Shown one piece after another: positions 19,510 through 29,060 of a stretch of 37,907 bases of DNA. The position numbers and the translations under genes were made by a program. Within the stretch, counting starts at the first letter, position 1. Each line of letters begins with the position of its first letter. A model generated the notes under the pieces. That model ran no database searches, had not been told where the DNA came from, and was given only the letters and a program-made list of their open reading frames with translations. Source of the stretch: Gammaproteobacteria bacterium (GTDB lineage Bacteria; Pseudomonadota; Gammaproteobacteria; HIGHO2-12-38-15); contig JACREE010000044.1 in assembly GCA_016218405.1 (NCBI GenBank), positions 1-37,907 of the forward strand, in the 5' to 3' direction.

Positions 19510-20301
19510 TTAAGCAACATCACAGGGTTGTTGTTGTTCTGCTTTGTGTTTCTGCAATATTTCTGCCGCAATCGCAAGATAAGCAGCTGCACCCGCAGAA
19601 TGTTTGTCATAAAGCAATACAGGCAACCCATGGCTAGGCGCTTCCGCTAAACGCACATTGCGCGGAATCACTGTTTTATAAACTAAACTCTCAAAATGCT
19701 GCATCAGCTGTTCGGAAACTTGCTGGGTTAAACAGTTACGCCCATCGTACATCGTGCGCAACAACCCTTCGATCACCAAATGAGGATTAGAGGATTGACA
19801 TAACTCTGTCACCGTACCCAACAAACCCGTCAAACCTTCTAGGGCATAGTATTCGCATTGGATAGGAATAAGGACAGAATCAGACGCAACCAAGGCATTG
19901 ACTGTCAACATATTGAGTGAGGGCGGGCAATCAATCAGCACATAATCATACTGGGCCTTAAGTGGCGTCAGCAGCTCACGCAAGCGGAATTCTTTCCTCT
20001 CTTGCTGAATCAGGCTAATTTCTGCCTCAGTTAAATCACTGTTGCCAGGCAATAAATCATAGCGACAAGATGTCGTCAGAATGGTCGTATCTAAAGGAGT
20101 AATTTGCAACAACACATCATTGATGGAAGCCTTCAATTGATTCTTATTCACCCCACTGCCCATGGTTGCATTACCTTGGGGGTCGAGATCAATGAGGAGT
20201 ACCTTGCAGCCATAATGCGCTAAAGAAGCAGCCAGATTGGTACTGGTTGTTGTTTTACCCACACCGCCTTTTTGATTTGCGACGGAAATTATTTTTCCCA
20301 T
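19510..20301 (-). CDS. parA: Chromosome partitioning ATPase ParA (Soj family)
   Basis: ParA is a dimerising ATPase that binds DNA non-specifically and moves ParB-parS complexes. The 263-aa product begins MGKIISVANQKGGVGKTTTS with the deviant Walker A KGGVGKTT at residues 11-18. It continues with VLLIDLDPQGNATMGSG and VLIDCPPSLNMLTVNA (Walker B and switch region). ATG 20301 matches the family start; the frame is open upstream to 20361 but without family residues. In most gammaproteobacteria rsmG lies directly upstream; here it is replaced by a divergently transcribed ATPase gene. Confidence 0.97.
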   Translation of the reverse strand: MGKIISVANQKGGVGKTTTSTNLAASLAHYGCKVLLIDLDPQGNATMGSGVNKNQLKASINDVLLQITPLDTTILTTSCRYDLLPGNSDLTEAEISLIQQERKEFRLRELLTPLKAQYDYVLIDCPPSLNMLTVNALVASDSVLIPIQCEYYALEGLTGLLGTVTELCQSSNPHLVIEGLLRTMYDGRNCLTQQVSEQLMQHFESLVYKTVIPRNVRLAEAPSHGLPVLLYDKHSAGAAAYLAIAAEILQKHKAEQQQPCDVA

Positions 20302-20420
20302 GAGAAATCGTCCATGTGATTTTTTTGAAGGACCAGGAGGCCATTCTACCAGGAGAAACAAGCAATAACAGAAAAAAAACCACCCTACCCTTCGCGGCCG
20401 TTTTAGGGTTAAATTTTCAC

Positions 20421-20502
20421 AAAATACCCTTATTCTGTGACAAAATTTGTCACAGAATACCCTTATTCCATGACAAATTTTGTCACAGAATAAGGGTATT
20501 TT
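20421..20502. repeat. 82-bp nested palindrome between parA and an AAA/DUF4143 gene (candidate operator)
   Basis: The outer arms are 32 bases each and perfectly complementary: 20421-20452 starts AAAATACCCTTATTCTGTGA, and 20471-20502 is its reverse complement. Inside lie two smaller palindromes built on TTCTGTGACAAA/TTTGTCACAGAA, one perfect around a central base. The module TGTGACAAA/TTTGTCA is therefore present several times. The element sits directly in front of the extended -10 of the downstream plus-strand gene, a natural position for an autoregulator. It may equally control parA, which diverges from it. Confidence 0.8.
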
Positions 20503-20503
20503 G

Positions 20504-20512
20504 TGTTATACT
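20504..20512 (+). promoter_or_regulatory. Extended -10 promoter element of the first AAA/DUF4143 gene
   Basis: TGTTATACT at 20504-20512 fits an extended -10 (TGn followed by TATACT). No well-spaced -35 is seen, and that region is instead the right arm of the 20421-20502 palindrome. The start codon lies about 30 bases downstream. Confidence 0.45.
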
Positions 20513-20542
20513 CCCAAAAACAACTTGCACAGAAGGATTCCC

Positions 20543-21877
20543 ATGTTTCCACGCACCCTCACTTCCACACTTGAAATCTGGGCAAAACAAGAACAGCGCA
20601 AGCCGCTTATCCTAAGAGGGGCTCGACAGGTAGGCAAAACGACTATCATTAAGGAATTTGGACGACAATTTGATATTTTTATTTATTTGAATTTAGAAAT
20701 ACTGGAAGATCGCAAACTGTTTGAACAAAACTTACGGGCTCAAGCATTAACACAACTTATTTTATTCCAAAAAAATATAACTCGAATAGCAAAGCAGCGC
20801 TTATTAATTTTTATCGACGAAATTCAATGCTCTCCTGCTGCTGTATCTATACTCCGATATTTTTATGAAGAATGTCCAGATATTCACGTGATAGCAGCAG
20901 GCTCTTTACTTGAAACAGTCATTGACCATCATATTTCTTTTCCAATCGGGCGAGTTGATTATATTTATTTATACCCACTTACCTTTGAGGAATTTTTAAT
21001 GGCCTCACAAGAAAATCAGGCCTTGTCAATTTTACAAGAAAAAAATATTCCCGAATACGCCCATGAAAAATTGCTTGAACTTTTTCATCTCTACACCATG
21101 ATAGGCGGCATGCCTGAGATCGTCTCCTCCTTTGCTCATCACCGAGACTGGGTGAAATTAGGGACTATTTATGAAAATCTATTGATTGGCTATCAAGATG
21201 ATGTTGAAAAATACGCTAAAAATAACAACCAGGCTAAAATTATTCAACATGTGATTGCTGCAGCACCCTTACATGCCGGCTCACGAATTAAATTTCAACA
21301 CTTTGGACAATCCAGTTATGGCTCACGAGAAGTAGGCGAAGCCCTGCATTTGTTAGAAAAAGCTTTGCTCATTAACCTCGTTTATCCCACTACAGCTCTC
21401 GCGCCCCCCTTTGAAGCCAATCATAAAAAATCGCCTCGTCTTCAATTTTTAGACACAGGCATTGTCAACTTTGCCGTTGGCCTACAAAAAGAATTTTTTG
21501 CATTAAAAGATTTAAACAACCTTTACCAAGGGAAAATCATCGAACATATTGTGGGACAACAATTACTCGGCAGTAGAAAAAACTTCTTTAATCAACTTTT
21601 ATTTTGGGTACGAGAAAAAGCTCAATCAAGCTCTGAAATTGATTACGTTATTCCTAAAGGCACTCAGCTCATTCCTGTAGAGGTTAAAGCAGGAAAAACA
21701 GGGGCACTTCGTTCACTCCACTCTTTTATTGATCTTTCAGAAAATAATTTATTTGCCATTCGGCTTTATAGCGGAAAAATATCTCGCGAAAAAATCTCAT
21801 CGCCCAACGGAAAAAAATTCGAGTTGCTTAATTTACCCTACTACTTATCTGGACAATTAGAACGTTTCATTTTTTGA
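20543..21877 (+). CDS. AAA_14 / DUF4143 ATPase, copy 1 (at the rsmG position)
   Basis: The 444-aa product has Walker [10 protein letters not shown] at residues 26-34, Walker [10 protein letters not shown] ending near 95, and a sensor-like segment VIAAGSLLE. The middle YPLTFEEFL and [10 protein letters not shown] are hallmarks of the AAA_14 plus DUF4143 family. The C-terminus has EIDYVIPKG then [11 protein letters not shown], an E-I-D ... E-V-K arrangement like a PD-(D/E)XK nuclease fold. No biochemical role is established for the family. ATG 20543 has AGAAGGA 6 bases upstream; the frame is open from a TTG at 20480 inside the palindrome, which is unlikely to be used. Its last 21 bases overlap the convergent mnmG end. 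It occupies the place of rsmG between parA and mnmG. Confidence 0.85.
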   Translation: MFPRTLTSTLEIWAKQEQRKPLILRGARQVGKTTIIKEFGRQFDIFIYLNLEILEDRKLFEQNLRAQALTQLILFQKNITRIAKQRLLIFIDEIQCSPAAVSILRYFYEECPDIHVIAAGSLLETVIDHHISFPIGRVDYIYLYPLTFEEFLMASQENQALSILQEKNIPEYAHEKLLELFHLYTMIGGMPEIVSSFAHHRDWVKLGTIYENLLIGYQDDVEKYAKNNNQAKIIQHVIAAAPLHAGSRIKFQHFGQSSYGSREVGEALHLLEKALLINLVYPTTALAPPFEANHKKSPRLQFLDTGIVNFAVGLQKEFFALKDLNNLYQGKIIEHIVGQQLLGSRKNFFNQLLFWVREKAQSSSEIDYVIPKGTQLIPVEVKAGKTGALRSLHSFIDLSENNLFAIRLYSGKISREKISSPNGKKFELLNLPYYLSGQLERFIF

Positions 21878-23788
21878 TGGATGACTCAGGGTCACTTTGC
21901 ACTTCTCTCTCACATCAAACTCGCGTTTCAGATACACCAATAACAGTGAAATTGCGGCAGGGGTGACGCCCGAAATACGTGACGCTTGGCCCACTGTAGT
22001 AGGACGAGCCAGAGATAGTTTTTGCACTACTTCTGTAGACAATCCTTTGACTTGGCTATAGTTGACATGAGCTGGGATGGTAGTCGTTTCGTTTCGTTGT
22101 TGACGAGCAATTTCCACTTTTTGTCGTTCGATATACCCTTCGTATTTCACTTGGATTTCTACTTGTTCAGCCACTTGTGGATGCAAAACAGCCGGGGCCA
22201 TCACGTCAAGTGACATCAAGGCTTCATAACTCACCTCGGGTCTTCGCAATAACTCCAAGGCATTGTATTCACGCAACAAAGCTTGTTGTTCAAATTTTTC
22301 AGAAAAAGCACGGGCGGCAACCGAATCGGGTTGAATCCAAATTGACTTTAATCGTTGCGCTTCACGCTCAAGCAATTCTGTTTTTTCTTGAAAAAATTGC
22401 CATCGTTTTTCATCAACCAACCCTAAGCGATGCCCTATCTCCGTTAAACGTAAATCTGCATTATCTTCACGTAATAAAAGTCGGTATTCCGCACGACTCG
22501 TGAACATGCGATAAGGCTCTTGCGTACCACAGGTATTTAAATCATCCACCAAGACACCGAGGTAAGCTTGATCACGACGGGGGTACCAGGCTTCTTCATT
22601 TTGCATATACAAACTCGCGTTCAAGCCTGCTAATAATCCTTGTGCAGCTGCCTCTTCATAACCAGTTGTACCATTTATTTGCCCCGCAAAAAATAAACCT
22701 TGAATCGTTTTAGTTTCCAAACTCGGTTTCAAATCTCGCGGATCGAAATAATCGTATTCAATGGCATAACCTGGACGCGTGATATGCACCTTTTCCAAAC
22801 CCTGCATGGAACGAACAAATTGCAGTTGTAAATCAAAAGGTAAACTAGTCGAAATTCCATTTGGATAAAATTCTGTTGTCGTTAAACCTTCTGGCTCTAA
22901 GAAAATTTGATGTGAAGTTTTATCTGCAAAGCGCACCACTTTATCTTCAATAGAAGGACAATAACGTGGACCCACACCTTCGATGACCCCCGTAAACATA
23001 GGCGATCGATCAAGCCCCGAACGAATTAAGGCGTGCGTACGTTCATTGGTGTGTGTGATATAACAAGGAATTTGAGTCGGATGCTGGCTCACCTGCCCTA
23101 AAAAAGAAAACACGGGCAGAGGCTCATCACTCCCTTGAACCTGCAAGGAAGAAAAATTAATGGTGCGACCATCCAAACGCGGCGGCGTACCTGTTTTTAA
23201 GCGACCCACACGCGGCATATACTCACGCAATTTTTGTGCCAAGGCTGTGGCAGGCGGATCACCCGCACGCCCACCCGCATGACTTTCTAAGCCCACATGG
23301 ATTTTGCCCGCTAAAAATGTCCCCGTCGTTAATACCACCGCAGGCGCCATAAAGCGCAAGCCCGCTTGCGTCACTACGCCTGTTATTTTGTCTTGCTGAA
23401 TCAGCAAATCATCTACGGCTTGCTGAAAAATATGCAGATTTTCTTGATGTTCTAGGCAACGCCTGATGCTTTGCTTGTATAAGACCCTATCTGCTTGAGC
23501 CCGTGTTGCACGAACGGCGGGCCCTTTACTGGCATTCAAAATACGAAATTGAATACCCGCCTCGTCAATGGCTTGAGCCATCGCGCCACCCAAGGCATCA
23601 ATTTCTTTCACTAAATGGCCTTTGCCAATCCCCCCTATCGCGGGATTACAAGACATTTGCCCCAGTGTTTCAACATTATGCGTCAAAAGCAGGGTGCGCC
23701 TACCCATGCGGGCCGATGCCAAAGCCGCTTCCGTCCCCGCGTGCCCCCCGCCCACCACAATCACGTCATAATTAAAAAAAGAAGACAT
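21857..23788 (-). CDS. mnmG: tRNA uridine-5-carboxymethylaminomethyl modification enzyme MnmG (GidA)
   Basis: MnmG works with MnmE to install the cmnm5 group on the wobble U34 of several tRNAs, using FAD, NADH and a folate one-carbon donor. The 643-aa product has the dinucleotide-binding motif [19 protein letters not shown] at about residues 11-29, the signature [20 protein letters not shown], and [20 protein letters not shown]. The C-terminal helical domain mediating tRNA/MnmE contact is present ([17 protein letters not shown], then [20 protein letters not shown]). The stop lies 21 bases inside the 3' end of the convergent ATPase gene, an overlap suggesting a recent insertion close to the mnmG end. 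Confidence 0.98.
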   Translation of the reverse strand: MSSFFNYDVIVVGGGHAGTEAALASARMGRRTLLLTHNVETLGQMSCNPAIGGIGKGHLVKEIDALGGAMAQAIDEAGIQFRILNASKGPAVRATRAQADRVLYKQSIRRCLEHQENLHIFQQAVDDLLIQQDKITGVVTQAGLRFMAPAVVLTTGTFLAGKIHVGLESHAGGRAGDPPATALAQKLREYMPRVGRLKTGTPPRLDGRTINFSSLQVQGSDEPLPVFSFLGQVSQHPTQIPCYITHTNERTHALIRSGLDRSPMFTGVIEGVGPRYCPSIEDKVVRFADKTSHQIFLEPEGLTTTEFYPNGISTSLPFDLQLQFVRSMQGLEKVHITRPGYAIEYDYFDPRDLKPSLETKTIQGLFFAGQINGTTGYEEAAAQGLLAGLNASLYMQNEEAWYPRRDQAYLGVLVDDLNTCGTQEPYRMFTSRAEYRLLLREDNADLRLTEIGHRLGLVDEKRWQFFQEKTELLEREAQRLKSIWIQPDSVAARAFSEKFEQQALLREYNALELLRRPEVSYEALMSLDVMAPAVLHPQVAEQVEIQVKYEGYIERQKVEIARQQRNETTTIPAHVNYSQVKGLSTEVVQKLSLARPTTVGQASRISGVTPAAISLLLVYLKREFDVREKCKVTLSHPSKNETF

Positions 23789-23866
23789 TTGAGTCTGATC
23801 CGCCCCACAAAAGTGGCTTATTATACGCCAAAAGCTTGGGGAGTTTATACCCTCATCGCCCCCAGG

Positions 23867-23971
23867 TTAAGATATCTTTTCCCACCATCCTTCTATTTCA
23901 CGAGGTAAAGATAAATTTAAGGTATCGAGAACTTCACTGACTTCTTTTAAATAAAGCTTGTTTTTTTTCAT
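23867..23971 (-). CDS. Hypothetical 34-residue ORF downstream of secB
   Basis: This short frame begins ATG AAA AAA AAC and reads MKKNKLYLKEVSEVLDTLNL followed by SLPREIEGWWEKIS. It starts 21 bases after the secB stop on the same strand and ends in TAA. The composition (amphipathic helix, WW pair) looks protein-like, but there is no clear ribosome site and I do not recognise a family. It could be a small lineage-specific protein or the remnant of a longer gene. Confidence 0.35.
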   Translation of the reverse strand: MKKNKLYLKEVSEVLDTLNLSLPREIEGWWEKIS

Positions 23972-23992
23972 CGCATTAAAGCTTTTTATCAT

Positions 23993-24454
23993 TCAATGCG
24001 AAGTAATACTCCCTTCTGTCTGCTGTTCTGCCAAATGCTGCGCATACAGGGCTTCGAAATTAATGGGGGTGAGGTAAAGCTGAGGGAAAGTGCCGCGTGT
24101 CACGATATCAGACACGACTTCACGTACATAGGGAAATAAGATGCCTGGACAAACACTGCCTAACATGACTTTTAAGGGCGCTTCTTCAAAATTCTTTAAG
24201 GTAAAAATACCCGCTTGTTTCACCTCAACAAGAAATGCCGTTTTTTGTTCAGATGTAGCCGTCACGGTGACAGCCAATTCAACTTCATGCGTATCATCCC
24301 CTAAGGATTTTGTATTCGTTTGTAATTGCAAATTTACTTCTGGCTGCCACTGTTTTTGAAAAATCTCAGGGGATTGTGGCGCCTCAAATGAAAGATCTTT
24401 GATGTAGATACGTTGAATAGCAAATTCAGGTTGTTTCTGTGTTTCAGTTGTCAT
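23993..24454 (-). CDS. secB: Protein-export chaperone SecB
   Basis: SecB is a homotetrameric cytoplasmic chaperone that keeps exported precursors unfolded and hands them to SecA. The 153-aa product has the family N-terminal [20 protein letters not shown], the central [14 protein letters not shown] and the signature [19 protein letters not shown]. The C-terminal [17 protein letters not shown] follows. It starts 32 bases after the rhodanese gene, an order similar to the yibN-grxC-secB group of other gammaproteobacteria, but with grxC missing. Confidence 0.97.
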   Translation of the reverse strand: MTTETQKQPEFAIQRIYIKDLSFEAPQSPEIFQKQWQPEVNLQLQTNTKSLGDDTHEVELAVTVTATSEQKTAFLVEVKQAGIFTLKNFEEAPLKVMLGSVCPGILFPYVREVVSDIVTRGTFPQLYLTPINFEALYAQHLAEQQTEGSITSH

Positions 24455-24486
24455 GACTCACCCCTTCTTATCTAAAATAATTTATT

Positions 24487-24915
24487 TTACTTCCCTTTTT
24501 TAAGGGGCAAACTCGCCACGCGCCACGCACCCAGGCCACCTTTCAAGGCAACAACTTGTTTAAAGCCATGACGACGCAATAATTTAGCTGCTTTTAAGGC
24601 TTGTATCCCCGCCTGACAAATCAAAATTAGGGGTTTTTCTTTATATTTTTCAAGAGAGGTTAATTCTGTAGCCATCTGTTTAAAAGGCAGGTTGATCGAT
24701 CCAACAATATGCCCCTCTGCAAAAACATGAGCTTCACGCACATCTACCACCACTGCACGTTCATGATTCATCCAACGTACCACTTCCTGCGCGGACAATT
24801 GGTTAATACCATGCGCATGTTCACGAATTTCAAAATAGAGAATAAGCACCACCAATAAGGCTGTCGCTAGCCATAAAGCCCAATATTGGATAACGAATGC
24901 CAAAAAATCGTTCAT
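24487..24915 (-). CDS. Membrane-anchored rhodanese-like protein (YibN-like)
   Basis: The 142-aa product has a single N-terminal membrane helix at about residues 9-27, then a rhodanese domain with VVVDVREAHVFAEGHIVGSI and the active-site loop ICQAGIQA, whose Cys is the predicted persulfide carrier. KGGLGAWRVASLPL closes the domain. Size, anchor and position before secB match YibN of E. coli, whose role in the membrane is still being defined. ATG 24915 is preferred, with GGA 6 bases upstream; another in-frame ATG at 24942 lacks a ribosome site. It may form an operon with secB. Confidence 0.85.
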   Translation of the reverse strand: MNDFLAFVIQYWALWLATALLVVLILYFEIREHAHGINQLSAQEVVRWMNHERAVVVDVREAHVFAEGHIVGSINLPFKQMATELTSLEKYKEKPLILICQAGIQALKAAKLLRRHGFKQVVALKGGLGAWRVASLPLKKGK

Positions 24916-24992
24916 AATTGTTCCATTTTTGTTCTGTTTCATCTACAATAGGCGCGACATTAAATCACAGCTCACCCAGGAGTCACAAGCGT

Positions 24993-25271
24993 ATGTCAAA
25001 CCCTCAAAATCCTCATTCCCCAGCAGCAGATACCTCTTCCCCCTACAATCCTCCCCTCACCCGCGCACAGCAAGATCTCGCCTTTCAAGCAGGTGTACGC
25101 GCCTATGAAGCAGCGTTAGCCGCACAAAAAGCAAAAGCCTTTTACGACGCTGGCAAGACGGAAGCTGCCGCCGTCTCTGCTACACACAGACAATGGAGCC
25201 AACGAAACCCTGTCGCTACGACTAGCAAGGCAGCGGTTTCATCCAACCATTCTCCTCGCTCAGGCAGATAA
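24993..25271 (+). CDS. Hypothetical small Ala/Ser/Pro-rich protein
   Basis: The 92-aa product has no recognised family. The N-terminus is Pro/Ser/Asn-rich (MSNPQNPHSPAADTSSPYNP). The middle is an Ala-rich helix (QQDLAFQAGVRAYEAALAAQ, then KAKAFYDAGKTEAAA), and the tail is Ser/Arg-rich. It has no signal peptide or membrane segment. ATG 24993 has GGAG 10 bases upstream; the frame is open to 24918 without a better site. It runs tail to tail with recG, only 3 bases apart, so its boundaries are tightly constrained. Confidence 0.55.
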   Translation: MSNPQNPHSPAADTSSPYNPPLTRAQQDLAFQAGVRAYEAALAAQKAKAFYDAGKTEAAAVSATHRQWSQRNPVATTSKAAVSSNHSPRSGR

Positions 25272-25274
25272 CCC

Positions 25275-27362
25275 TCACACTCTTGCATAGCGCTCACCTT
25301 GCCCCAACCAGCGACGAATTAAACATTCAGCCTGGTTGGGGTCGATGCGCTCAGCCGCTGCTTGTACTTGTGGGATGAGGGTTTTATCGCGCACCATATC
25401 CGCCACACGAAATTGCACCAACCCTGTTTGACGTGTACCTAATAATTCACCCGGACCCCGCAAAGCCAAATCATGTTCTGCAATCACAAAACCATCTTGC
25501 GTATCGCGCATGGCTTTTAATCGCGCCTTAGCCAAAAAAGACAAAGGGGCTTGATACAACAACACACAATAACTGGCGTTTGCACCACGTCCTACTCGAC
25601 CCCGCAGCTGATGTAATTGTGCCAATCCCAAACGCTCTGCATTCTCGATCACCATTAAACTCGCATTGGGCACATCTACACCCACCTCAATCACGGTGGT
25701 TGCAACCAATAAATCTAGGGTGCCTAATCGGAAAGCATCCATTATTTCTTGTTTTTCTTGTCCAGACAAACGCCCATGCACCAAACCCAATCGCAATTCA
25801 GGCAAAGCACATCTTAATGCAAGGTAGGTATCCGTTGCAGTTTGACACTGCAGTGTTTCTGATTCTTCTATCAACGTACAAATCCAATAAGCTTGATGTT
25901 TTGCGCGACATTGCTCACGAATACGCAACACAATTTCTTCTCGACGCAATTGCGGTAACACGGCTGTTTTTACCGGCATACGTCCTGGCGGTAATTCGTC
26001 AATGATCGATTGATCCAAATCTGCATAAGCCACCATCGCTAACGTACGCGGAATGGGCGTTGCACTCATCACTAATTGATGCGGACATTGTTTTGCTTTA
26101 TCGCGCAAAGCTAATCGTTGTTGCACACCAAACCGATGCTGTTCATCTACGATCACCAAACCCAAACAAGCAAATGACACATCCTCCTGAAACAAAGCAT
26201 GCGTCCCAATCACGATCGCATTTTTTTCTGTTGCAATGCGTTGCAACACTTGTTCACGCGATTTACCTTTTTGTTTTCCACTTAAGAAGAGCACTTCCAC
26301 ACCCAAATCAGCAAACCAACGCGTAAAATTATGTCGATGCTGCTCGGCTAATAATTCAGTGGGGGCCATGAGTGCAACTTGATAGCCATTTTCAATGGCT
26401 TGTAATGCGGCTATCGCACAAACGGCTGTTTTTCCTGAACCCACGTCACCTTGCACTAAACGCAACATGGGCTTGCTGCCTTGTAAGTCTCGACTCACTT
26501 CTTCACACACACGTTGCTGAGCACGCGTTAATGCAAAACCTAATTTTTTCAAAAATGTGGGCAATAAAACCTGACTCGGTTTGAAAGCAGGTGACACAAA
26601 ACAATTTATTTTTTCTCTGTTTTTTTTCAAACTTAAATGATGTGCTAATAATTCTTCAAAAGCCAAACGCTGTTGCATGGGATGTTTGCCCATCAACAAT
26701 GTGGCTGTATTGGCTTCTCGAGGTGGGCGGTGCACGTAAGCTAAAGCTTCAGACAAAGCACATAATCTAAAATGTGTTAACACTTCAATAGGCAAATATT
26801 CTTTGAGCAAAGCTCCTTGACGTAACAACGCCAACACTTGATCGGTGAGTTGATTTAAAACGCGCTGAGACAAACCGGACGTAGTGGGATAAACAGGTGT
26901 GAGTTGATCTTCAACTACAACAGGTTCTTCCATGGTAACTACTTGATAGTCAGGATGAATCAATTCTTTTTTTAAACCATACCCTCTGACTTCACCAAAG
27001 GCGCGAATACGCGCACCCACCATTAACTTTGCTCGATGAAATTCTGAAAAATGAAAAAATCGCAAGGTCAGCACACCACTCCCATCCTGCAGCTGACACA
27101 ATAAAGTACGGCGTGGCTTAACTTTAATCTCCACATTCACTACTGCCCCTTCCACCCAGGCCGTATCCCCCACCTGCAGTTGCGCAATTGTCGCAAGACG
27201 CGTGCGATCCTGATACCGTAAAGGCAGATGGAATAGTAAATCTTGCAAAGTTTCAATACCACAACGCTGCAATCGTTCAAATAAAGCGGGCCCCACGCCC
27301 TTTAGCATTCGGCAAGGTGTGTTATCAAATGAGCCTGTTTGTTCAAGCAGCGCAGTCGTCAT
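25275..27362 (-). CDS. recG: ATP-dependent DNA helicase RecG
   Basis: RecG remodels stalled replication forks and Holliday junctions. The 695-aa product (E. coli 693) has an N-terminal wedge domain with an OB fold (LLFHLPLRYQDRT, then VLTLRFFHFSE). SF2 helicase motifs follow: Walker A GDVGSGKTAV, motif II VDEQHRFGV, motif III SATPIPRT, and TTVIEVGVDVPNASLMVIEN with QLRGRVGRGA in the second lobe. The TRG-type C-terminal region follows (GFVIAEHDLALRGPGELLGT). It is transcribed away from the adjacent glutamate-synthase-like gene, with the two starts 37 bases apart. Confidence 0.97.
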   Translation of the reverse strand: MTTALLEQTGSFDNTPCRMLKGVGPALFERLQRCGIETLQDLLFHLPLRYQDRTRLATIAQLQVGDTAWVEGAVVNVEIKVKPRRTLLCQLQDGSGVLTLRFFHFSEFHRAKLMVGARIRAFGEVRGYGLKKELIHPDYQVVTMEEPVVVEDQLTPVYPTTSGLSQRVLNQLTDQVLALLRQGALLKEYLPIEVLTHFRLCALSEALAYVHRPPREANTATLLMGKHPMQQRLAFEELLAHHLSLKKNREKINCFVSPAFKPSQVLLPTFLKKLGFALTRAQQRVCEEVSRDLQGSKPMLRLVQGDVGSGKTAVCAIAALQAIENGYQVALMAPTELLAEQHRHNFTRWFADLGVEVLFLSGKQKGKSREQVLQRIATEKNAIVIGTHALFQEDVSFACLGLVIVDEQHRFGVQQRLALRDKAKQCPHQLVMSATPIPRTLAMVAYADLDQSIIDELPPGRMPVKTAVLPQLRREEIVLRIREQCRAKHQAYWICTLIEESETLQCQTATDTYLALRCALPELRLGLVHGRLSGQEKQEIMDAFRLGTLDLLVATTVIEVGVDVPNASLMVIENAERLGLAQLHQLRGRVGRGANASYCVLLYQAPLSFLAKARLKAMRDTQDGFVIAEHDLALRGPGELLGTRQTGLVQFRVADMVRDKTLIPQVQAAAERIDPNQAECLIRRWLGQGERYARV

Positions 27363-27399
27363 AAGGATTTAAAGAAGATTTAAAACAAGGAGTGTCTGC

Positions 27400-28914
27400 A
27401 TGTGTGATCCACAAACTTTGTTTTTATTCAAAACACTCGCGATTGAAATGTATGTCAAGTATATCTTACTTCTGCTTTTAGCGGTGGCGCTAATTATCCT
27501 CTATATTTATGACAGAGAACAAAAAGAGCACAGCATTTGGCGAAATTATCCCATCATTGGCCACATGCGTAATTTTTTAGAATCCCTGGGGGTCTATTTA
27601 CGACAATATTTTTTCGCCATGGACCGTGAAGAACTTCCCTTTAACCGCGCCACCCGTTCTTGGATTTACCGTGCCGCCAAAAATGTCGAAAATGTCGAAG
27701 GTTTTGGTTCGACACGTGACTTGCAACCTGTAGGAACCATTATTTTTGTCGACGCGCCCTTTCCCTCCCTAGGACAAAACGTCGTCATGCCACAAGAAGT
27801 CACCATCGGCCCTCATTGCCGCACCCCTTATGTCACACGCTCTTTATTTAATATCTCTGCCATGAGTTATGGCGCCATGTCAAAAGAAGCCATTGAAGCA
27901 CTCTCACAAGGTGCACGCATGGCAAGCTGCTGGCTCAACACGGGAGAAGGGGGTATTTCACCTTACCATTTATCCGGCGGCGCAGATTTGATTGCGCAAA
28001 TTGGTACAGCCAAGTATGGCTTTCGCGACCTAAAAGGTAATTTGGATGAACAATGTTTACGAGAAGCAGCGCAACTTCCACAAATAAAAATGTTTGAAAT
28101 TAAATTGAGCCAAGGTGCAAAACCGGGCAAAGGCGGTATTTTACCTGGCATCAAAGTCACTGAAGAAGTGGCCCAAATTCGCGGCATCACGGTGGGCGAA
28201 GATTCTATTAGCCCGAATCGACATACAGATATCCGCAACTCTCAGGAATTACTCGACAAAATTAACTATATCCGTGAAGTCACAGGCAAACCGGTTGGAT
28301 TTAAAATCGTATTAGGTAGTTATGAATGGCTAGATGATTTTTGTTTAGAGGTCGTGCATCGCGGCATCCATGCCGCACCTGATTTTATCACGCTCGACAG
28401 CAAGGATGGTGGCACGGGTGCAGCGCCTGTCAGCCTCATGGATTATGTGGGTTTACCCATCAAAGAAAGTTTACCCGTGCTAGTCAACAAACTCACTGAG
28501 TACGGTTTACGTTCACGCGTAAAAGTCATTGCATCAGGTAAATTAGTGACACCCGGTGATGTTGCTTGGGCCCTGTGCGTAGGCGCAGATTTTATTAACT
28601 CTGCACGCGGATTTATGTTTTCGCTCGGCTGTGTTCAAGCGCTACGCTGTCATTTAAACACTTGCCCCACTGGCATCACGTCACACAACCCACGCTATCG
28701 TCGCGGATTGGATCCTGTCACCAAAGCAGAACGCGTGTATCACTATGCGAGCAATATGGTCCATGAAGTGGGGATCATTTGTCACTCTTGTGGCGTAGAA
28801 GAACCTCGACAACTTCAACGACACCATGCACGCAGGATGATGGAAAATGGATTAACCATGCTACTTTCTGAACTTTATCCCATTCCGGAACAACGCTATC
28901 ATTTTCAAAAATAA
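27400..28914 (+). CDS. FMN-binding glutamate-synthase-family protein, membrane-anchored
   Basis: The 504-aa product has one N-terminal membrane helix at about residues 18-37. A GltB-like FMN barrel follows, with NISAMSYGAMSKEAIEALS, LNTGEGGISPYHL, ITLDSKDGGTGAAPVSLMDY and KVIASGKLVTPGDVAWAL. A cysteine cluster LGCVQALRCHLNTCPTGI resembles the 3Fe-4S site of GOGAT. The glutaminase half and the small NADPH subunit are absent, so the donor and product are unknown. ATG 27400 follows a strong AAGGAG at 7 bases; an internal ATG at 27448 would remove the residues before the helix. It stands alone between recG and a small secreted-protein gene. Confidence 0.85.
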   Translation: MCDPQTLFLFKTLAIEMYVKYILLLLLAVALIILYIYDREQKEHSIWRNYPIIGHMRNFLESLGVYLRQYFFAMDREELPFNRATRSWIYRAAKNVENVEGFGSTRDLQPVGTIIFVDAPFPSLGQNVVMPQEVTIGPHCRTPYVTRSLFNISAMSYGAMSKEAIEALSQGARMASCWLNTGEGGISPYHLSGGADLIAQIGTAKYGFRDLKGNLDEQCLREAAQLPQIKMFEIKLSQGAKPGKGGILPGIKVTEEVAQIRGITVGEDSISPNRHTDIRNSQELLDKINYIREVTGKPVGFKIVLGSYEWLDDFCLEVVHRGIHAAPDFITLDSKDGGTGAAPVSLMDYVGLPIKESLPVLVNKLTEYGLRSRVKVIASGKLVTPGDVAWALCVGADFINSARGFMFSLGCVQALRCHLNTCPTGITSHNPRYRRGLDPVTKAERVYHYASNMVHEVGIICHSCGVEEPRQLQRHHARRMMENGLTMLLSELYPIPEQRYHFQK

Positions 28915-29060
28915 AATCCCGTCCTTTCAATCACGACAGGTATTTGACCAACCCTCTTCTCTGCAGTAGGATTGCAGGGGCTCAAATGAGCGCATCAGGT
29001 TACAGATGATTAAGGCTTACAAACATTTCGATTTTTTCTATTTCTATTGAGGGTTTCGCC

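Noticed and set aside
20480-20542. Extended N-terminus of the first DUF4143 frame from a TTG
   Set aside because: It lies within the palindrome and over the extended -10; ATG 20543 has a proper ribosome site.
17408-20542. Search for a parS site (TGTTTCACGTGAAACA type) near parAB
   Set aside because: No convincing match was seen by eye here or elsewhere in the window; parS may lie outside.
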